From Lewinellaceae bacterium (GTDB taxonomy: Bacteria; Bacteroidota; Bacteroidia; Chitinophagales; Saprospiraceae), in contig JACJYC010000016.1 in NCBI GenBank assembly GCA_020636325.1, positions 1 through 64,000 on the forward strand: 64,000 bases of DNA, read 5' to 3'. Shown in pieces: positions 51,101 to 59,274 of this stretch. The first letter of the stretch is position 1. Each line of letters opens with the position of its first letter. A program made the translations under genes and the position numbers. The notes beneath the pieces are model-generated. The model had not been told where the DNA came from. It did not search any database and saw nothing but the letters and a program-made list of their open reading frames with translations.

Positions 51101-51358
51101 GCCGCCGCCGGTATAACCGGTGAAATAGACCTGGTCGTTGCCCGGTACGCCGGAAACTGCATTGGATCTCCCGCCTCTGAACGGGCCGATATTGCGCCAG
51201 CGGAGCGCTTTGAATGGTGCGGGATCGATCCGGGTGGTCTGGTCAACGGTTGAAGCATTGGGCGGTGGTTGCTGCTTGTTTTTCTTCTGGCCGTAACCCG
51301 GAATTACAGACAGGACTAACAGGCATAACACGCAAATGAAAGCGTTATTTTTTTTCAT
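48158..51358 (-). CDS. Secreted Asp-box (BNR/sortilin-like) beta-propeller protein
   Basis: A 1,066-residue exported protein (signal peptide ending LSVIPGYGQ). It contains at least ten Asp-box motifs of the S/T-x-D-x-G-x-T-W type (KTEDAGATW, KSTDGGKTW, KSTDGGQTW, KSTDMGETW, KTTDGGMNW, VTRDGGQSW, KTTDYGKTW, LSNNGGETW and others), giving a VPS10/sortilin-type double propeller (about 45-720). A beta-sandwich region (about 730-900) follows, then a charged helical tail (KNLIKKMEEWEANVVERRQKN). Proteins of this type are common and uncharacterised in Bacteroidota; some are annotated as glycosyl hydrolases, but no catalytic acid pair can be shown here. Monocistronic. Confidence 0.9.
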   Translation of the reverse strand: MKKNNAFICVLCLLVLSVIPGYGQKKNKQQPPPNASTVDQTTRIDPAPFKALRWRNIGPFRGGRSNAVSGVPGNDQVYFTGYTGGGVWKTEDAGATWHNVSDGFFKAGSVGEIAVSEADPNVIYVGMGEHAVRGVMTSFGDGVYKSTDGGKTWSHIGLEKTRHIADIAVHPQNADIVFVAAQGAPHGPSEDRGIYKSTDGGQTWKKVLYVDENTGASSLSMDMTNPRILYAATWQHRRYPWKVESGGPGCALWKSTDMGETWKKITDGLPDAVGKMGISVSRANPNRVFAIVEAEKSKAGLYRSDNGGMKWTLLSNDQDITSRSWYYMEVFADPNDQEKVYVLNAPIMRSIDGGRTFNNVNVGHGDTHDLWINPQNSNNMILGDDGGGEISFNGGDSWSTLNNQPTAQFYRVNADNTFPYKVYGGQQDNTSVVIASRNNSFGISETDWTTGPGCESAYIAFDPDNPVVLYGGCYQGLIEALDTRTREVKDIMEYVSLNLAIKPKDMKYRFNWNAPIVASPHDPNTIYHAGNVVFKTTDGGMNWQKISPDLTRNEAAKQEDGGGPLTNEGAGGENYNTIYYLIESPLEKGVIYTGSDCGLVHVTRDGGQSWQNITPAGLPECMIQSIEVSPHDKGTAYISATRYKFNDFSALSYKTTDYGKTWIRIADGIDKDDFLKVIREDKKVRGLLYGGAERGFYLSNNGGETWAKFQLNLPVVPVTDLIIRDNDLVAATAGRAFWILDDLGALQQSLGVPGKETVKLYTPKKTVRLSGFMPPWLDQMPPGLGQNPMNGVILTYYLAEKADSNAATLEILDAKGDVIRAYSSKKDEKFKGYPGGPPPPQTIPAQAGINRFAWDFRLEGLPGVPGTYLYGDFQGHRVAPGQYKARLSYKDQTSETAFEIVSDPRASFSSTDWANQQTTLSRVEDRIRDIHGAVNRMARIKKQIEGYNEAMEGMSDGQEMIDAGKNLIKKMEEWEANVVERRQKNFQDVINWPSKLNAEFFALRASMDAQDPRVTQGVRDRLADLEAQWTGFKADLEKLLAEDIKAYNELFRNRNIPALITDQSGE

Positions 51359-51528
51359 GTTGGCCGTAAGTTGGTTTTGGCTTCCAAGTTAATAATTACC
51401 CTGCAAATTCAGGTCATTCCGCCTCCTCAACCATACAGGCTGCATCGTAATTGAGATCAAAATTTCCGAATCAACAGGTTTAATGTTGAAATCCAGAGAT
51501 GCGAAAGAGCGGTTACTCCTACCAATGC

Positions 51529-51536
51529 TATCTTTG
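51529..51536 (+). promoter_or_regulatory. -7 promoter box for the PLP-enzyme gene
   Basis: TATCTTTG, 29 bases upstream of ATG 51566, in the divergent gap between the Asp-box gene and this one. No clear -33 element. Confidence 0.6.
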
Positions 51537-51565
51537 CCGGATAAAACCGAAAGGCGATCAAGTTT

Positions 51566-52471
51566 ATGGCTTTTTCTGTGGACGCATTTGACCTCCCGCC
51601 CAGTCCGGTGCAACAATTGACGTTGTCGACGGATCTGGAAAAGACCGGCGTAACCCTTTGGGTGAAACGCGACGACCTGCTCCGGTTTCCCCAGGCGCCG
51701 GAACTATGCGGCAATAAAGTGCGTAAACTCAAATACAACCTTCAGGCTGCAGCCCGTTCAGGAAAGGAGACTTTGCTCACCTTCGGCGGGGCGTACAGCA
51801 ACCATATCGCCGCCGTGGCCGCCGCAGGGTTTTTATTCGGTTTCAAAACGATCGGCATCATTCGGGGTGAACCCGCTGGACCGCTCAACCCGGTCTTGCA
51901 ACTGGCCCGTGAGCGCGGTATGGAACTGCATTACCTGGACCGGACGACCTACCGGCGCCGGAATGAATCCGGTTTTCAAAACGAATTGATCAACCGGTTC
52001 GGCGACGTTTATTTGTTGCCCGAAGGCGGTACCAATGAACTGGCTGTCCAGGGCGCTGCTGAACTGGTCGGAGAGACGGAACAACTACTGGGCTGGAACC
52101 CGGACCATTGGCTCCTTGCCGCGGGCACGGGCGGCACTGCTGCCGGTATTGCGGCCGGACTGAACGGAGCGGCGCGCCTGACGGCGGTTGCTGTAGTCAG
52201 CGACCCCGCTATTCCGGACGCAATCCGCGATGCTGCGGGGGGAGATGAAAAGACCGGGAACTGGTCCGTGAATTTCGATTATACCTTCGGGGGATACGCC
52301 AAAAAAACACCGGAATTAACAGCTTTTATTCAAGAGTTCCAACAGAATTATGGCATCCCGATCGAACCCATCTATACGGGAAAAGCCTTTTTCGCCGTTT
52401 TTGACCTGATTAAAAATGGCTATTTTTCGCCGGGCAGCCGGATTTTGGTTGTGCATACGGGAGGGGTTTAG
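51566..52471 (+). CDS. PLP-dependent ACC deaminase / D-cysteine desulfhydrase family enzyme
   Basis: A 301-residue fold-type II PLP enzyme of the ACC deaminase/D-cysteine desulfhydrase family. The PLP lysine lies in LCGNKVRKL (Lys51), followed by GGAYSNHIAAVAAAG. The phosphate-binding Gly loop is AAGTGGTAAGIAAGL near 185-200, and the C-terminal part ends in TGGV as in related enzymes. It could break down D-cysteine or similar substrates to pyruvate and sulfide, or deaminate ACC; sequence alone does not decide which. At 301 residues it is somewhat shorter than typical members (about 330). An octamer array immediately follows its stop codon. Confidence 0.9.
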   Translation: MAFSVDAFDLPPSPVQQLTLSTDLEKTGVTLWVKRDDLLRFPQAPELCGNKVRKLKYNLQAAARSGKETLLTFGGAYSNHIAAVAAAGFLFGFKTIGIIRGEPAGPLNPVLQLARERGMELHYLDRTTYRRRNESGFQNELINRFGDVYLLPEGGTNELAVQGAAELVGETEQLLGWNPDHWLLAAGTGGTAAGIAAGLNGAARLTAVAVVSDPAIPDAIRDAAGGDEKTGNWSVNFDYTFGGYAKKTPELTAFIQEFQQNYGIPIEPIYTGKAFFAVFDLIKNGYFSPGSRILVVHTGGV

Positions 52472-52580
52472 GGAGAGTGAGAGGGTGAGAGGGTGAGAGG
52501 GGGAGAGGACGAGAGGGTGAGAGGGTGAGAGGGCGAGAGGGTGAGAGAGGGCGAGAGAGGGTGAGAGGGGGAGAGAGGGG
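52472..52580. repeat. GA-rich octamer array, (GTGAGAGG)n
   Basis: About thirteen imperfect units of GTGAGAGG, with GGGAGAGG and GCGAGAGG variants, starting at the stop codon of the PLP-enzyme gene. It ends a few bases before the -7 box of the MutS-like gene, so repeat number could alter promoter context. Confidence 0.9.
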
Positions 52581-52586
52581 GCCATT

Positions 52587-52594
52587 TATTTTTG
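52587..52594 (+). promoter_or_regulatory. -7 promoter box for the MutS-like gene
   Basis: TATTTTTG, 10 bases before ATG 52605. Its upstream side is the GA-rich array, so no -33 element is available from unique sequence. Confidence 0.6.
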
Positions 52595-52604
52595 AAATAT
52601 GCAT

Positions 52605-54416
52605 ATGAACGAATTAGGAGGAATATACCAGCAACGGAGTGCAGCCTTCGAGAAGACTGCACTCCAGTTACAGCGCCGGTACAATCAATTATCGGTGGTC
52701 CGGTTGTTGATATTCATTGTTTCCGTAGGGGTAGCTATTTATTGCTTCAGTCTCCATTGGGGAGTGGGCGTCGGATTTGTGGCAATGTTCCTGGCAGCTT
52801 TTTACCGGTTTGTCGTCTGGCATAGCGGGATACTGGAAGCGGCGCGGTTCAACGAACGCCAGGGCAGGATCAATACCTGGGAAAATGCTGTACTGGATGG
52901 AGATTATGCTGTTTTTTATCCAGGAAAGGAATGGATGGGCCCATCGCATCCTTATTTATTTGATCTCGATATCTTCGGGGAATATTCCCTCTATCAATAC
53001 CTCAACAGGGCAACCACTTCGGTAGGGCGGAAGAAGCTCGCAGAATGGCTTGCTACCCCGACGAATGAAACGGAGATAGCAGCCCGGCAGGCCGCATTAC
53101 CGGAATTGCGGGATGCACTGGACTGGCGCCAGGCCTTCCAGGCAACCGGACTGGACACCAACGACAATCCGAAGCACCTGCTGGCGCTGGATGCCTGGAT
53201 GGAAGAAAAGCCGTTTGTCCTGGGCAACCGATGGTTGACGGCTGCTCTTGTGCTGGCCCCCGCCCTGGTACTGACCGGTATGGTATTGTGGATATTCGTA
53301 TGGCCCTGGCAAGCGGCGATCTGGTTTCTGGCCCCTTCGGTTTGGGCTTTATCCCGAACGGTCAAAAAAGTGACCAAAACCCACGAGCATACCGCTAAAG
53401 CAGCCGAGGTGCTGAATTATTACAGCCGCCTGATCCACCGGATCGAAACGGCGCCCGAATGGAAAGCGCCCCGCTTGAACCGGTTGAAAGCCGTTTTTCA
53501 GGAAGGGAACGAAACCGCCTCACGCCGCACCCGGCAGCTTTCTTATATTATCGCCCAGTTGAATGTACGGTATAATGTGTTTGCGGTTTTTCTCAATTTG
53601 TTGACCGTCTGGGATTTGCAATGGGTTTACAGGCTTGAGAAATGGAAATCAAAGGAAAAGGGCCGCCTGCCGTTGTGGTTCGACGCCCTGGCGGAAATGG
53701 AGGCTCTGGCCGGATTGGCCAATGCCTGGTACAATAATCCCGACTGGACCCTGCCGGTCCTGCATCCGGAGGCGAGGTTGTCAGCTGTTCAACTCGGGCA
53801 CCCGCTGATTCACCCCTCGAAAAGGGTGTCAAACGATATCGGCCTGCCGCTGCACGGCCATATCAAGCTGATCACGGGCTCCAATATGGCGGGCAAGAGC
53901 ACGTTCCTGCGCACCGTTGGCATCAATGCGGTCATGGCGTTGGCCGGTGCGCCGGTTTGCGCCCGCGAATTATTCCTGAAACCGCTGCAGGTGTATACCA
54001 GCATGCGCACCCAGGATGCCCTGCATGAAAGCGCCTCGTCCTTTTATGCCGAGTTGAAGCGCCTCAAGCAGATCATTGAATGCGTGGAAGCCGCTCAGGC
54101 GCCGGAAACCGATCAGTTGCCTGTCCTGTTCCTGCTGGATGAGATCCTGAAAGGAACCAATTCGGTTGACCGGCATACAGGCGCCAAGGCCCTTATCCGG
54201 CAGCTTATCCAAAGCCGCGGCGCAGGGCTGATCGCTACCCATGACCTGGAACTCGGCGCCCTGGAGGCCGATGCCGGCGGCGCCATCGAAAACCTGTGCA
54301 TGGAGGTCGAGATCCGCGACGGCGAACTTTTCTTCGATTACAAACTGAAAAGAGGCGTAAGCAAAAGTTTCAATGCTACCTTGCTCATGCAGAACATGGG
54401 CATCCGCATCGCCTGA
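52605..54416 (+). CDS. Membrane-anchored MutS-family ATPase
   Basis: A 603-residue MutS homologue without an N-terminal mismatch-recognition domain. Instead it has two adjacent transmembrane segments (about 31-50 and 53-71), a second hydrophobic pair (about 210-230 and 235-252), and then a C-terminal MutS ATPase domain: Walker A GSNMAGKST (about 425-433), RTQDALHESASSFYAEL (the D-loop-like STFxxEL region), Walker B VLFLLDEILKGTN and HDLELGALE. This points to a membrane-bound relative of MutS that probably does not repair mismatches. Start 52605 is preferred over ATG 52599, which would be only 4 bases after the promoter box. Confidence 0.9.
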   Translation: MNELGGIYQQRSAAFEKTALQLQRRYNQLSVVRLLIFIVSVGVAIYCFSLHWGVGVGFVAMFLAAFYRFVVWHSGILEAARFNERQGRINTWENAVLDGDYAVFYPGKEWMGPSHPYLFDLDIFGEYSLYQYLNRATTSVGRKKLAEWLATPTNETEIAARQAALPELRDALDWRQAFQATGLDTNDNPKHLLALDAWMEEKPFVLGNRWLTAALVLAPALVLTGMVLWIFVWPWQAAIWFLAPSVWALSRTVKKVTKTHEHTAKAAEVLNYYSRLIHRIETAPEWKAPRLNRLKAVFQEGNETASRRTRQLSYIIAQLNVRYNVFAVFLNLLTVWDLQWVYRLEKWKSKEKGRLPLWFDALAEMEALAGLANAWYNNPDWTLPVLHPEARLSAVQLGHPLIHPSKRVSNDIGLPLHGHIKLITGSNMAGKSTFLRTVGINAVMALAGAPVCARELFLKPLQVYTSMRTQDALHESASSFYAELKRLKQIIECVEAAQAPETDQLPVLFLLDEILKGTNSVDRHTGAKALIRQLIQSRGAGLIATHDLELGALEADAGGAIENLCMEVEIRDGELFFDYKLKRGVSKSFNATLLMQNMGIRIA

Positions 54417-54438
54417 TGCCGGTCCGGTCATCCAATGA

Positions 54439-56634
54439 TTATCGTCCGGTCAACACAATATTCGCTGTCCTGGGCGGCCGGGTCCCTTCAATGACGGAAA
54501 TGCAATAAATGCCGGCCGGCTCGCCTGTCAGGTCAATCGCGACAGGCTCTTCATGCGCATCCGTGATCTCCAATTGCCGGACGAGGCGGCCTTGCGCCGA
54601 CCAGACTGCAATGTGAACGGACCCGTTGCGGCTGTGCATTCCGCTCAGATAGAACAACCCATCCGCAGGATTCGGGTATAACTCCGGCGGCGTTGAAAAA
54701 TCATGCTCAACAGCCTGAACGAGGGGCGATCCAATGACTTGCGCCGGTTTGGTTTCCGGCGTCTCGCACAATCCGATGTCGCCGTTTACGCAGGTCAGCG
54801 CATCCGCTATAAACGCGAGGTGCGGTGGACCGATTATGTTACCCAGGCCATTATTGGCCAACCGCAACAGGTCGGTAAGGGTCGGATTCTTGCCCATGTA
54901 CTGGAAAAGCACCGGGTGGAAATCGCATTCGAATTCGCTCAGGGGGGATTGCCCCAGACCGGGATGCAATCGCAATTCAAGGGCGAGGAGGAGCGCCTGT
55001 TCCAGCAAAGGATTCGTGAGCTGTCCGGAGGCGTTGACCGGAACCGGGCCGGGCAGGCAGTCCTCCAGGTTGACCGCGTGATGACCCCGGCGCGGAATAG
55101 CAGCTGCCGGGCCCGGTTGGGCGGGCATCCATAGCCCCAGGCAGGCTGCGGCGTTTTGGTCGATGGTCAGGGTATGGCTCCAGGCGCCCAATACAATGGG
55201 GCCCATGGCCAGCGCTTCGTCGATCATCGGTTGGATCGTCCGCGTGATGTATTGTTTGCAGGATTGCCGGTTCCCGAAAAGGTCGGCAGCTTCCCAGGTC
55301 CTTTCCGTGACACATTCCCAAGCGCAATTCCCGTAGATCAGCGAATCCGAATACAACAGCTCCGGCAACGGATCGCAGTTGTCGCTGACTGCCGGCATGC
55401 CGGTAATGTCGGGGGTGACCGGCATGCCGCAACTCCCGTAACTCGCTTGCGGACAAGCCATCGCCGGAGCCTGTTTATCCTCAACCGTGATCGTAAAACT
55501 GCAGACGGCGGTGTTGTTGCTGCCGTCTTTGGCTCTGTAGTATTCCGTGGAAACGCCGACCGGGAAGACCGCACCGCTGCCCAGTCCGGCCTCCAGCGCC
55601 AGGGTGGGGTCGGGGGCATTATCCGTTACGGTGGGCAGTTCGTAGGCCACTGCCGCTGCGCACAACCCGGGGTCCGACTCTACTAGGATGTTTTCCGGGC
55701 AGATGATGGTCGGCGGTGTGAGGTCCGGATCACTGACGACCGTGATCGTGTACTTGCTGGCGCAATTGTAGGCATCCGTGACCGTCACGGTATAGGTCCC
55801 TGAGGGGATACCTGTGAGATCCTCGGTAGTTGCGCCGTTGCTCCACATAAAGGTAAAAGGTCCGTAACCGTTGGAAAGGTCCAGGTCGATTCCGCCGTCG
55901 GAAGAACCCGGCGTACCCGGGGCTGAAACAGTGTAGGGTGTAATGGGTTCGAAGTCCGTAAAATCGATGCAGACGGTCTGCCGGTTGGAGGTTGTCCCGG
56001 TAGCGGCCGTGAATCCCCAATAAACCTCCGTAATGCCGTTGAGCAGATAGGATGACAGGTCTCCCTGATGGGAAAAGTAATTGAAGCCGTCGATAAGGAG
56101 CCGCAGGTATTTGGTGGTTGCATTGTAGGAAATGGTGATCAGGAAATCCTGCCCCGTTTCGAGGTTAAAGAGGGAAAATCCGCCGCCCAGCGCGCCCGTG
56201 TTATCTGAGTGATCGGTAATGCCGTTTTTGGTCATGCCATAATGATCGATTACGGGGTCATTGTTTTCGGGATCGGAGTGGGTGTCAAATTCGAGGGCTA
56301 TTGAAGGGTTTATTCCCCCGTAACCCAATCCGCTGCCGCCTGCGCCAAGCCCCTGGCAAACAGGTTGGAGGACAAAAGCGATGCCGCCACCCCCCAGCGA
56401 GTCCTTGTCGCCGAAGTTGGCGTTGAACCGGATGGTGAAGTTATGCTCCAGGCTGATCTTTTCCTGGTACCAGACGGCCCCGGTTTTAAAGGTGGAGTCG
56501 GGGGTGAGCTGGAAGCATTCTCCGCCGAGATCGACCGCATCGCCGTTCAGAATATAGTCCTGGGCTGAAAGGTGAACAGCTGCTGGAATAAAGAAAAGGA
56601 GGGCTGAAATCAGGCAGGTGTTTTTCGAGAACAT
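54439..56634 (-). CDS. L-type lectin-domain type IX secretion cargo
   Basis: A 731-residue secreted protein (signal peptide ending AAVHLSAQ). The N-terminal part (about 25-240) is an L-type (legume) lectin fold: LGGECFQLTP, FNANFGDKDSLGGGGIAFVLQP, GINPSIALEFDTHSDPENND and YLRLLIDGFNYF. A SprB-like repeat follows (SNGYGPFTFMWSNGATTEDL ... TVTVTDAYNCASKY), then HYR-type segments (PTIICPENILVESDPGLCAA and VPLGVSTEYYRAKDGSNNTA-like). A 130-residue region without a clear match and a C-terminal type IX tail (ELYPNPADGLFYLSG ... GEPAGIYCISVIEGTR) complete it. Probably a surface-exposed carbohydrate-binding protein. A T-rich 5' side carries no clear consensus promoter. Confidence 0.9.
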   Translation of the reverse strand: MFSKNTCLISALLFFIPAAVHLSAQDYILNGDAVDLGGECFQLTPDSTFKTGAVWYQEKISLEHNFTIRFNANFGDKDSLGGGGIAFVLQPVCQGLGAGGSGLGYGGINPSIALEFDTHSDPENNDPVIDHYGMTKNGITDHSDNTGALGGGFSLFNLETGQDFLITISYNATTKYLRLLIDGFNYFSHQGDLSSYLLNGITEVYWGFTAATGTTSNRQTVCIDFTDFEPITPYTVSAPGTPGSSDGGIDLDLSNGYGPFTFMWSNGATTEDLTGIPSGTYTVTVTDAYNCASKYTITVVSDPDLTPPTIICPENILVESDPGLCAAAVAYELPTVTDNAPDPTLALEAGLGSGAVFPVGVSTEYYRAKDGSNNTAVCSFTITVEDKQAPAMACPQASYGSCGMPVTPDITGMPAVSDNCDPLPELLYSDSLIYGNCAWECVTERTWEAADLFGNRQSCKQYITRTIQPMIDEALAMGPIVLGAWSHTLTIDQNAAACLGLWMPAQPGPAAAIPRRGHHAVNLEDCLPGPVPVNASGQLTNPLLEQALLLALELRLHPGLGQSPLSEFECDFHPVLFQYMGKNPTLTDLLRLANNGLGNIIGPPHLAFIADALTCVNGDIGLCETPETKPAQVIGSPLVQAVEHDFSTPPELYPNPADGLFYLSGMHSRNGSVHIAVWSAQGRLVRQLEITDAHEEPVAIDLTGEPAGIYCISVIEGTRPPRTANIVLTGR

Positions 56635-56853
56635 GCGTTTCGTTTTTTTAGGGATATGATAAGATTCTGAAGTTGCAAGCGTATTACGGCTTTGCTGAGC
56701 AAGGTACTTGTAAATTTTTAAATATATAATTTTACTTAAAATGTGTCTGGATTTTTTTTACAAGCGGCAAGATATTTTTTGAAAGCAGTGGAGTTACGCA
56801 GAAATACTTTAAATATTATTTGTTTTTATTAATTTTTTTTGAAAAAAATAATT

Positions 56854-56861
56854 TATATTTG
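56854..56861 (+). promoter_or_regulatory. -7 promoter box of the degraded Rpn gene
   Basis: TATATTTG, 16 bases before ATG 56878, in a strongly A/T-rich stretch (56640-56870) that otherwise shows no gene. Confidence 0.5.
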
Positions 56862-56877
56862 ACCAATAAAACCCATA

Positions 56878-57298
56878 ATGAAACGCGACGATACACTCTG
56901 GAAAGGGATCCTGGAGGATCTTTTTGATGATTTTCTTCGGTTCTTTTATTCGGAAGCGGAGTTTTTACAATAAAGAACATTTTCTTATTTTTGAGAAAGA
57001 ACTGGAAACGATAACCGGAAAAAACTATACTATGGGTATTGAACAGCTTTTACTGGAAAGAGCCCAGAAAGAAGGCCGTGAACAGGGGCTTAATCAAGGT
57101 CTTGAAGAAGGCCGGGAACTAGGTCTTGAACAAGGTCGTGAACAAGGCCTTGAACAAGGTCGTGAACAAGGCCTGGAGCTGGCAAGATCTCAGGTTATCC
57201 TGAATGCAAAGAAAAAAGGAATCGATATTGAAGTGATAGCGGATCTGGTTGGTTTATCTGTTGAAGAAGTCAACGGTATACTGAAGAAAAACGAATAA
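56878..57298 (+). pseudogene. Rpn/PD-(D/E)XK-transposase family gene, internally deleted and frameshifted
   Basis: The 5' part (ATG 56878, 31 codons, stop at 56971-56973) reads MKRDDTLWKGILEDLFDDF then RFFYSEAEFLQ. This is the standard beginning of Bacteroidota Rpn/YhgA-type PD-(D/E)XK nuclease family proteins, normally about 300 residues. The 3' part, in the next frame, reads NKEHFLIFEKELETITGKNY then TMGIEQLLLERAQKEGREQG, the usual C-terminal region with its Gln/Gly/Glu repeats (EQGREQGLEQGREQGL). Roughly 150 residues of the nuclease core are missing, and the frame shifts at about 56960-56975. The frame from 56924 could express a 124-residue fragment, but it would have no catalytic core. 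Confidence 0.8.
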
Positions 57299-57304
57299 TA
57301 TCGG

Positions 57305-58810
57305 CTACCTTCCGATCCGATACGGCTGAAGCCCCTCTGCGATCTTCCGGTCATTGCTCAGGCGGGGGACCTTGTTCTGGCCGCCGAGTTTCCCTTCCGA
57401 TTTCATATATTCCCTGAACGCGTCGCGTTGCAGCGGCCTGATGACGAGTTTACGCAGGATATTGCCCTCGATCAGGTCCTGGTAATAGATGTTCTGTCCC
57501 ACCATTTTGTCATCGAGCAAAGCGGCGAAGGCATCGAGGTTGTCAGGTAATTGGTCAAATTCCACAAACCACTCGTGGTAGGGTAAGCCGCCTTCCGGTG
57601 GATTCACCTGGGGCGCCACCGTGAATTCGACGATCTTGACGCCCTGATCCCTGGCGGTTGCCAGCATAGCCTCCTCGACCTCTTTCCCGATGACGTGTTC
57701 GCCGAAAGCAGAGATATAGTGCTTCACGCGGCCGGTCACTTTGAGCCGGTAGGGTTTTGTGCTCACGAATTCGACCGTATCGCCGATATTGTAACCCCAC
57801 AAGCCGGCATTGTTGTTGATGATGATGGCGTAATTGACGCCGGTTTCCACCTGCGACAGGGATAGCCGGGTAGGGGAATCCTTGAAAATTTCGTCGGCGG
57901 GTATGAATTCGAAGAAGATCCCGGAATGGGCATTGAGCAGCAGCCCGGGTTCGGTTTGGCTGTCCTGGAACGCGATGAAGCCCTCAGATGCCGGATACGT
58001 TTCCACGCTGTCGATACGGCCGCCGACCAGCTCTTCGAGTTTGGCCCGGTAAGGTTCGAAATTGACCCCTCCGTAGACGAAAACCTCATAGCGGGGGAAG
58101 AGCTCGCGAATGGTGCGCTTGCCGGATTGTTCCAGCAGCCGCTCGTAGTACATTTGTACCCAAGGCGGTATGCCGCTGATGAGGCGCATATCCTGTGTCA
58201 GCGTTTCGCGCACGATATGGTCCAGTTTTTCCTCCCACTCTTCGATACAGTTGGTGGCGTAAGATGGCAACTGGTTGGTGCGCAGCCAGGAGGGGACCTG
58301 GTGGTTGACAATGCCGGAAAGCCTGCCGGTAGGTATGCCGGCTACCCGGTCCAATTCGGGGCTGCCGGACAGGAAGATCATTTTCCCGTCGAGCCAGCCG
58401 CCTTTGCCGGTGCGGGCATAATAGTTGAAGAGGGCATTGCGTGCGGAACCGAAATGGTTGGGCAGGCTGTCTTTGGTCAGCGGAATATATTTGACGCCGG
58501 ACGTCGTGCCGGAAGTTTTGGCGAAATAGGCGGGTTTACCGGGCCAGAGCACGCTTTTTTCGCCGGCTTTGATGCGGTCGATATAAGGGCGCAGATCTTC
58601 GTAATCCCGGATGGGCACTTGCGCTTTGAAGGCTTCGTAATTGCGGACTTTATCCAACCCGTGATCCTGACCAAAGGCAGTTTGGGCGCCTTTGCCGACC
58701 AGTTGATCAAATACAGCTTGCTGAGCGGCTATGGGCTGAGCCGACCAGCGGTCAATGTTTCGGGCGATTTTTTTGGCTATAGGCTTGATGACGGATGCTC
58801 TGAATCCCAT
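57305..58810 (-). CDS. GH3-type acyl-adenylate-forming enzyme
   Basis: A 501-residue protein of the GH3 family of adenylate-forming enzymes, which activate carboxylic acids with ATP and transfer them to an amine. ATP-site motifs: YFAKTSGTTSGVKYIPLT (about 93-110) and YPASEGFIAFQ (about 278-288); the later GLWGYNIGDTVEF and TGRVKHYISAFGEHVIG match the third conserved part. Bacteroidota members have been linked to lipid or pigment-like biosynthesis in some cases, but nothing nearby suggests a product. Its start at 58810 is close to its -7 box. It is convergent with the broken Rpn gene, 6 bases from it. Confidence 0.92.
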   Translation of the reverse strand: MGFRASVIKPIAKKIARNIDRWSAQPIAAQQAVFDQLVGKGAQTAFGQDHGLDKVRNYEAFKAQVPIRDYEDLRPYIDRIKAGEKSVLWPGKPAYFAKTSGTTSGVKYIPLTKDSLPNHFGSARNALFNYYARTGKGGWLDGKMIFLSGSPELDRVAGIPTGRLSGIVNHQVPSWLRTNQLPSYATNCIEEWEEKLDHIVRETLTQDMRLISGIPPWVQMYYERLLEQSGKRTIRELFPRYEVFVYGGVNFEPYRAKLEELVGGRIDSVETYPASEGFIAFQDSQTEPGLLLNAHSGIFFEFIPADEIFKDSPTRLSLSQVETGVNYAIIINNNAGLWGYNIGDTVEFVSTKPYRLKVTGRVKHYISAFGEHVIGKEVEEAMLATARDQGVKIVEFTVAPQVNPPEGGLPYHEWFVEFDQLPDNLDAFAALLDDKMVGQNIYYQDLIEGNILRKLVIRPLQRDAFREYMKSEGKLGGQNKVPRLSNDRKIAEGLQPYRIGR

Positions 58811-58829
58811 ACCTGTTGGTTTCTGGCAG

Positions 58830-58837
58830 CAAAGTTA
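58830..58837 (-). promoter_or_regulatory. -7 promoter box for the GH3 gene
   Basis: TAACTTTG on the minus strand (58837-58830), 19 bases upstream of the start codon at 58810. A CAAA on the plus strand at 58862 could be a -33 element, but the spacing (24) is long. Confidence 0.5.
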
Positions 58838-58860
58838 GGGATTTTGGCGGCGACCGCCCA

Positions 58861-59274
58861 TCAAATTATTTCTCCGACTTTTCCAACACAGACGACCTGC
58901 ACTTCCAGCGATTTGTTTCCTGAAGAATGGCCGTGGAGATACCAGAAATTATCGGAATGGTCAATGAAGAGGCGAACCTCCGCGAGGGCGCCCTTTAAAG
59001 ATACGATTACGGGAAACCCCCGGTTCTTGTGGATCAGCTTGAGCTTGTCCTGCCCTGACACCCAGGTTAATGCTTTGCTGTAGCTGAGTTTGGCAAAAAC
59101 TTCACCGTCAATGTTTACCCGTTCGGCTTCGATTTGGAGTGAAGGAGCGTGCAGTAAAAGCTCTTTTCGGGCCTGAATGGCAAAATTTTCTGAAAAAGGC
59201 CTGTCCGCGTGCAAAAGGCTGTTCATTTGGTCCTCAAGGGCTTTGAGGCGCATTTCAATGTTTTCATTGGTCAT
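58861..59274 (-). CDS. Conserved-looking protein of unknown function
   Basis: A 137-residue product with no signal peptide. The first 35 residues are a helix (MTNENIEMRLKALEDQMNSLL), the rest is strand-rich (SLQIEAERVNIDGEVFAKL, DKLKLIHKNRGFPVIVSLKG, FWYLHGHSSGNKSLEVQVV). I recognise no family. ATG 59274 is preferred over the TTG six bases upstream. Its stop lies 51 bases before the start of the GH3 gene, so the two may share a transcript. Being short and unknown, it could also be an intracellular adaptor. Confidence 0.6.
   Translation of the reverse strand: MTNENIEMRLKALEDQMNSLLHADRPFSENFAIQARKELLLHAPSLQIEAERVNIDGEVFAKLSYSKALTWVSGQDKLKLIHKNRGFPVIVSLKGALAEVRLFIDHSDNFWYLHGHSSGNKSLEVQVVCVGKVGEII

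Noticed and set aside
52316..52662. Several minus-strand frames reading Leu/Ser/Pro/His repeats
   Set aside because: They are translations of the GA-rich octamer array, not genes.
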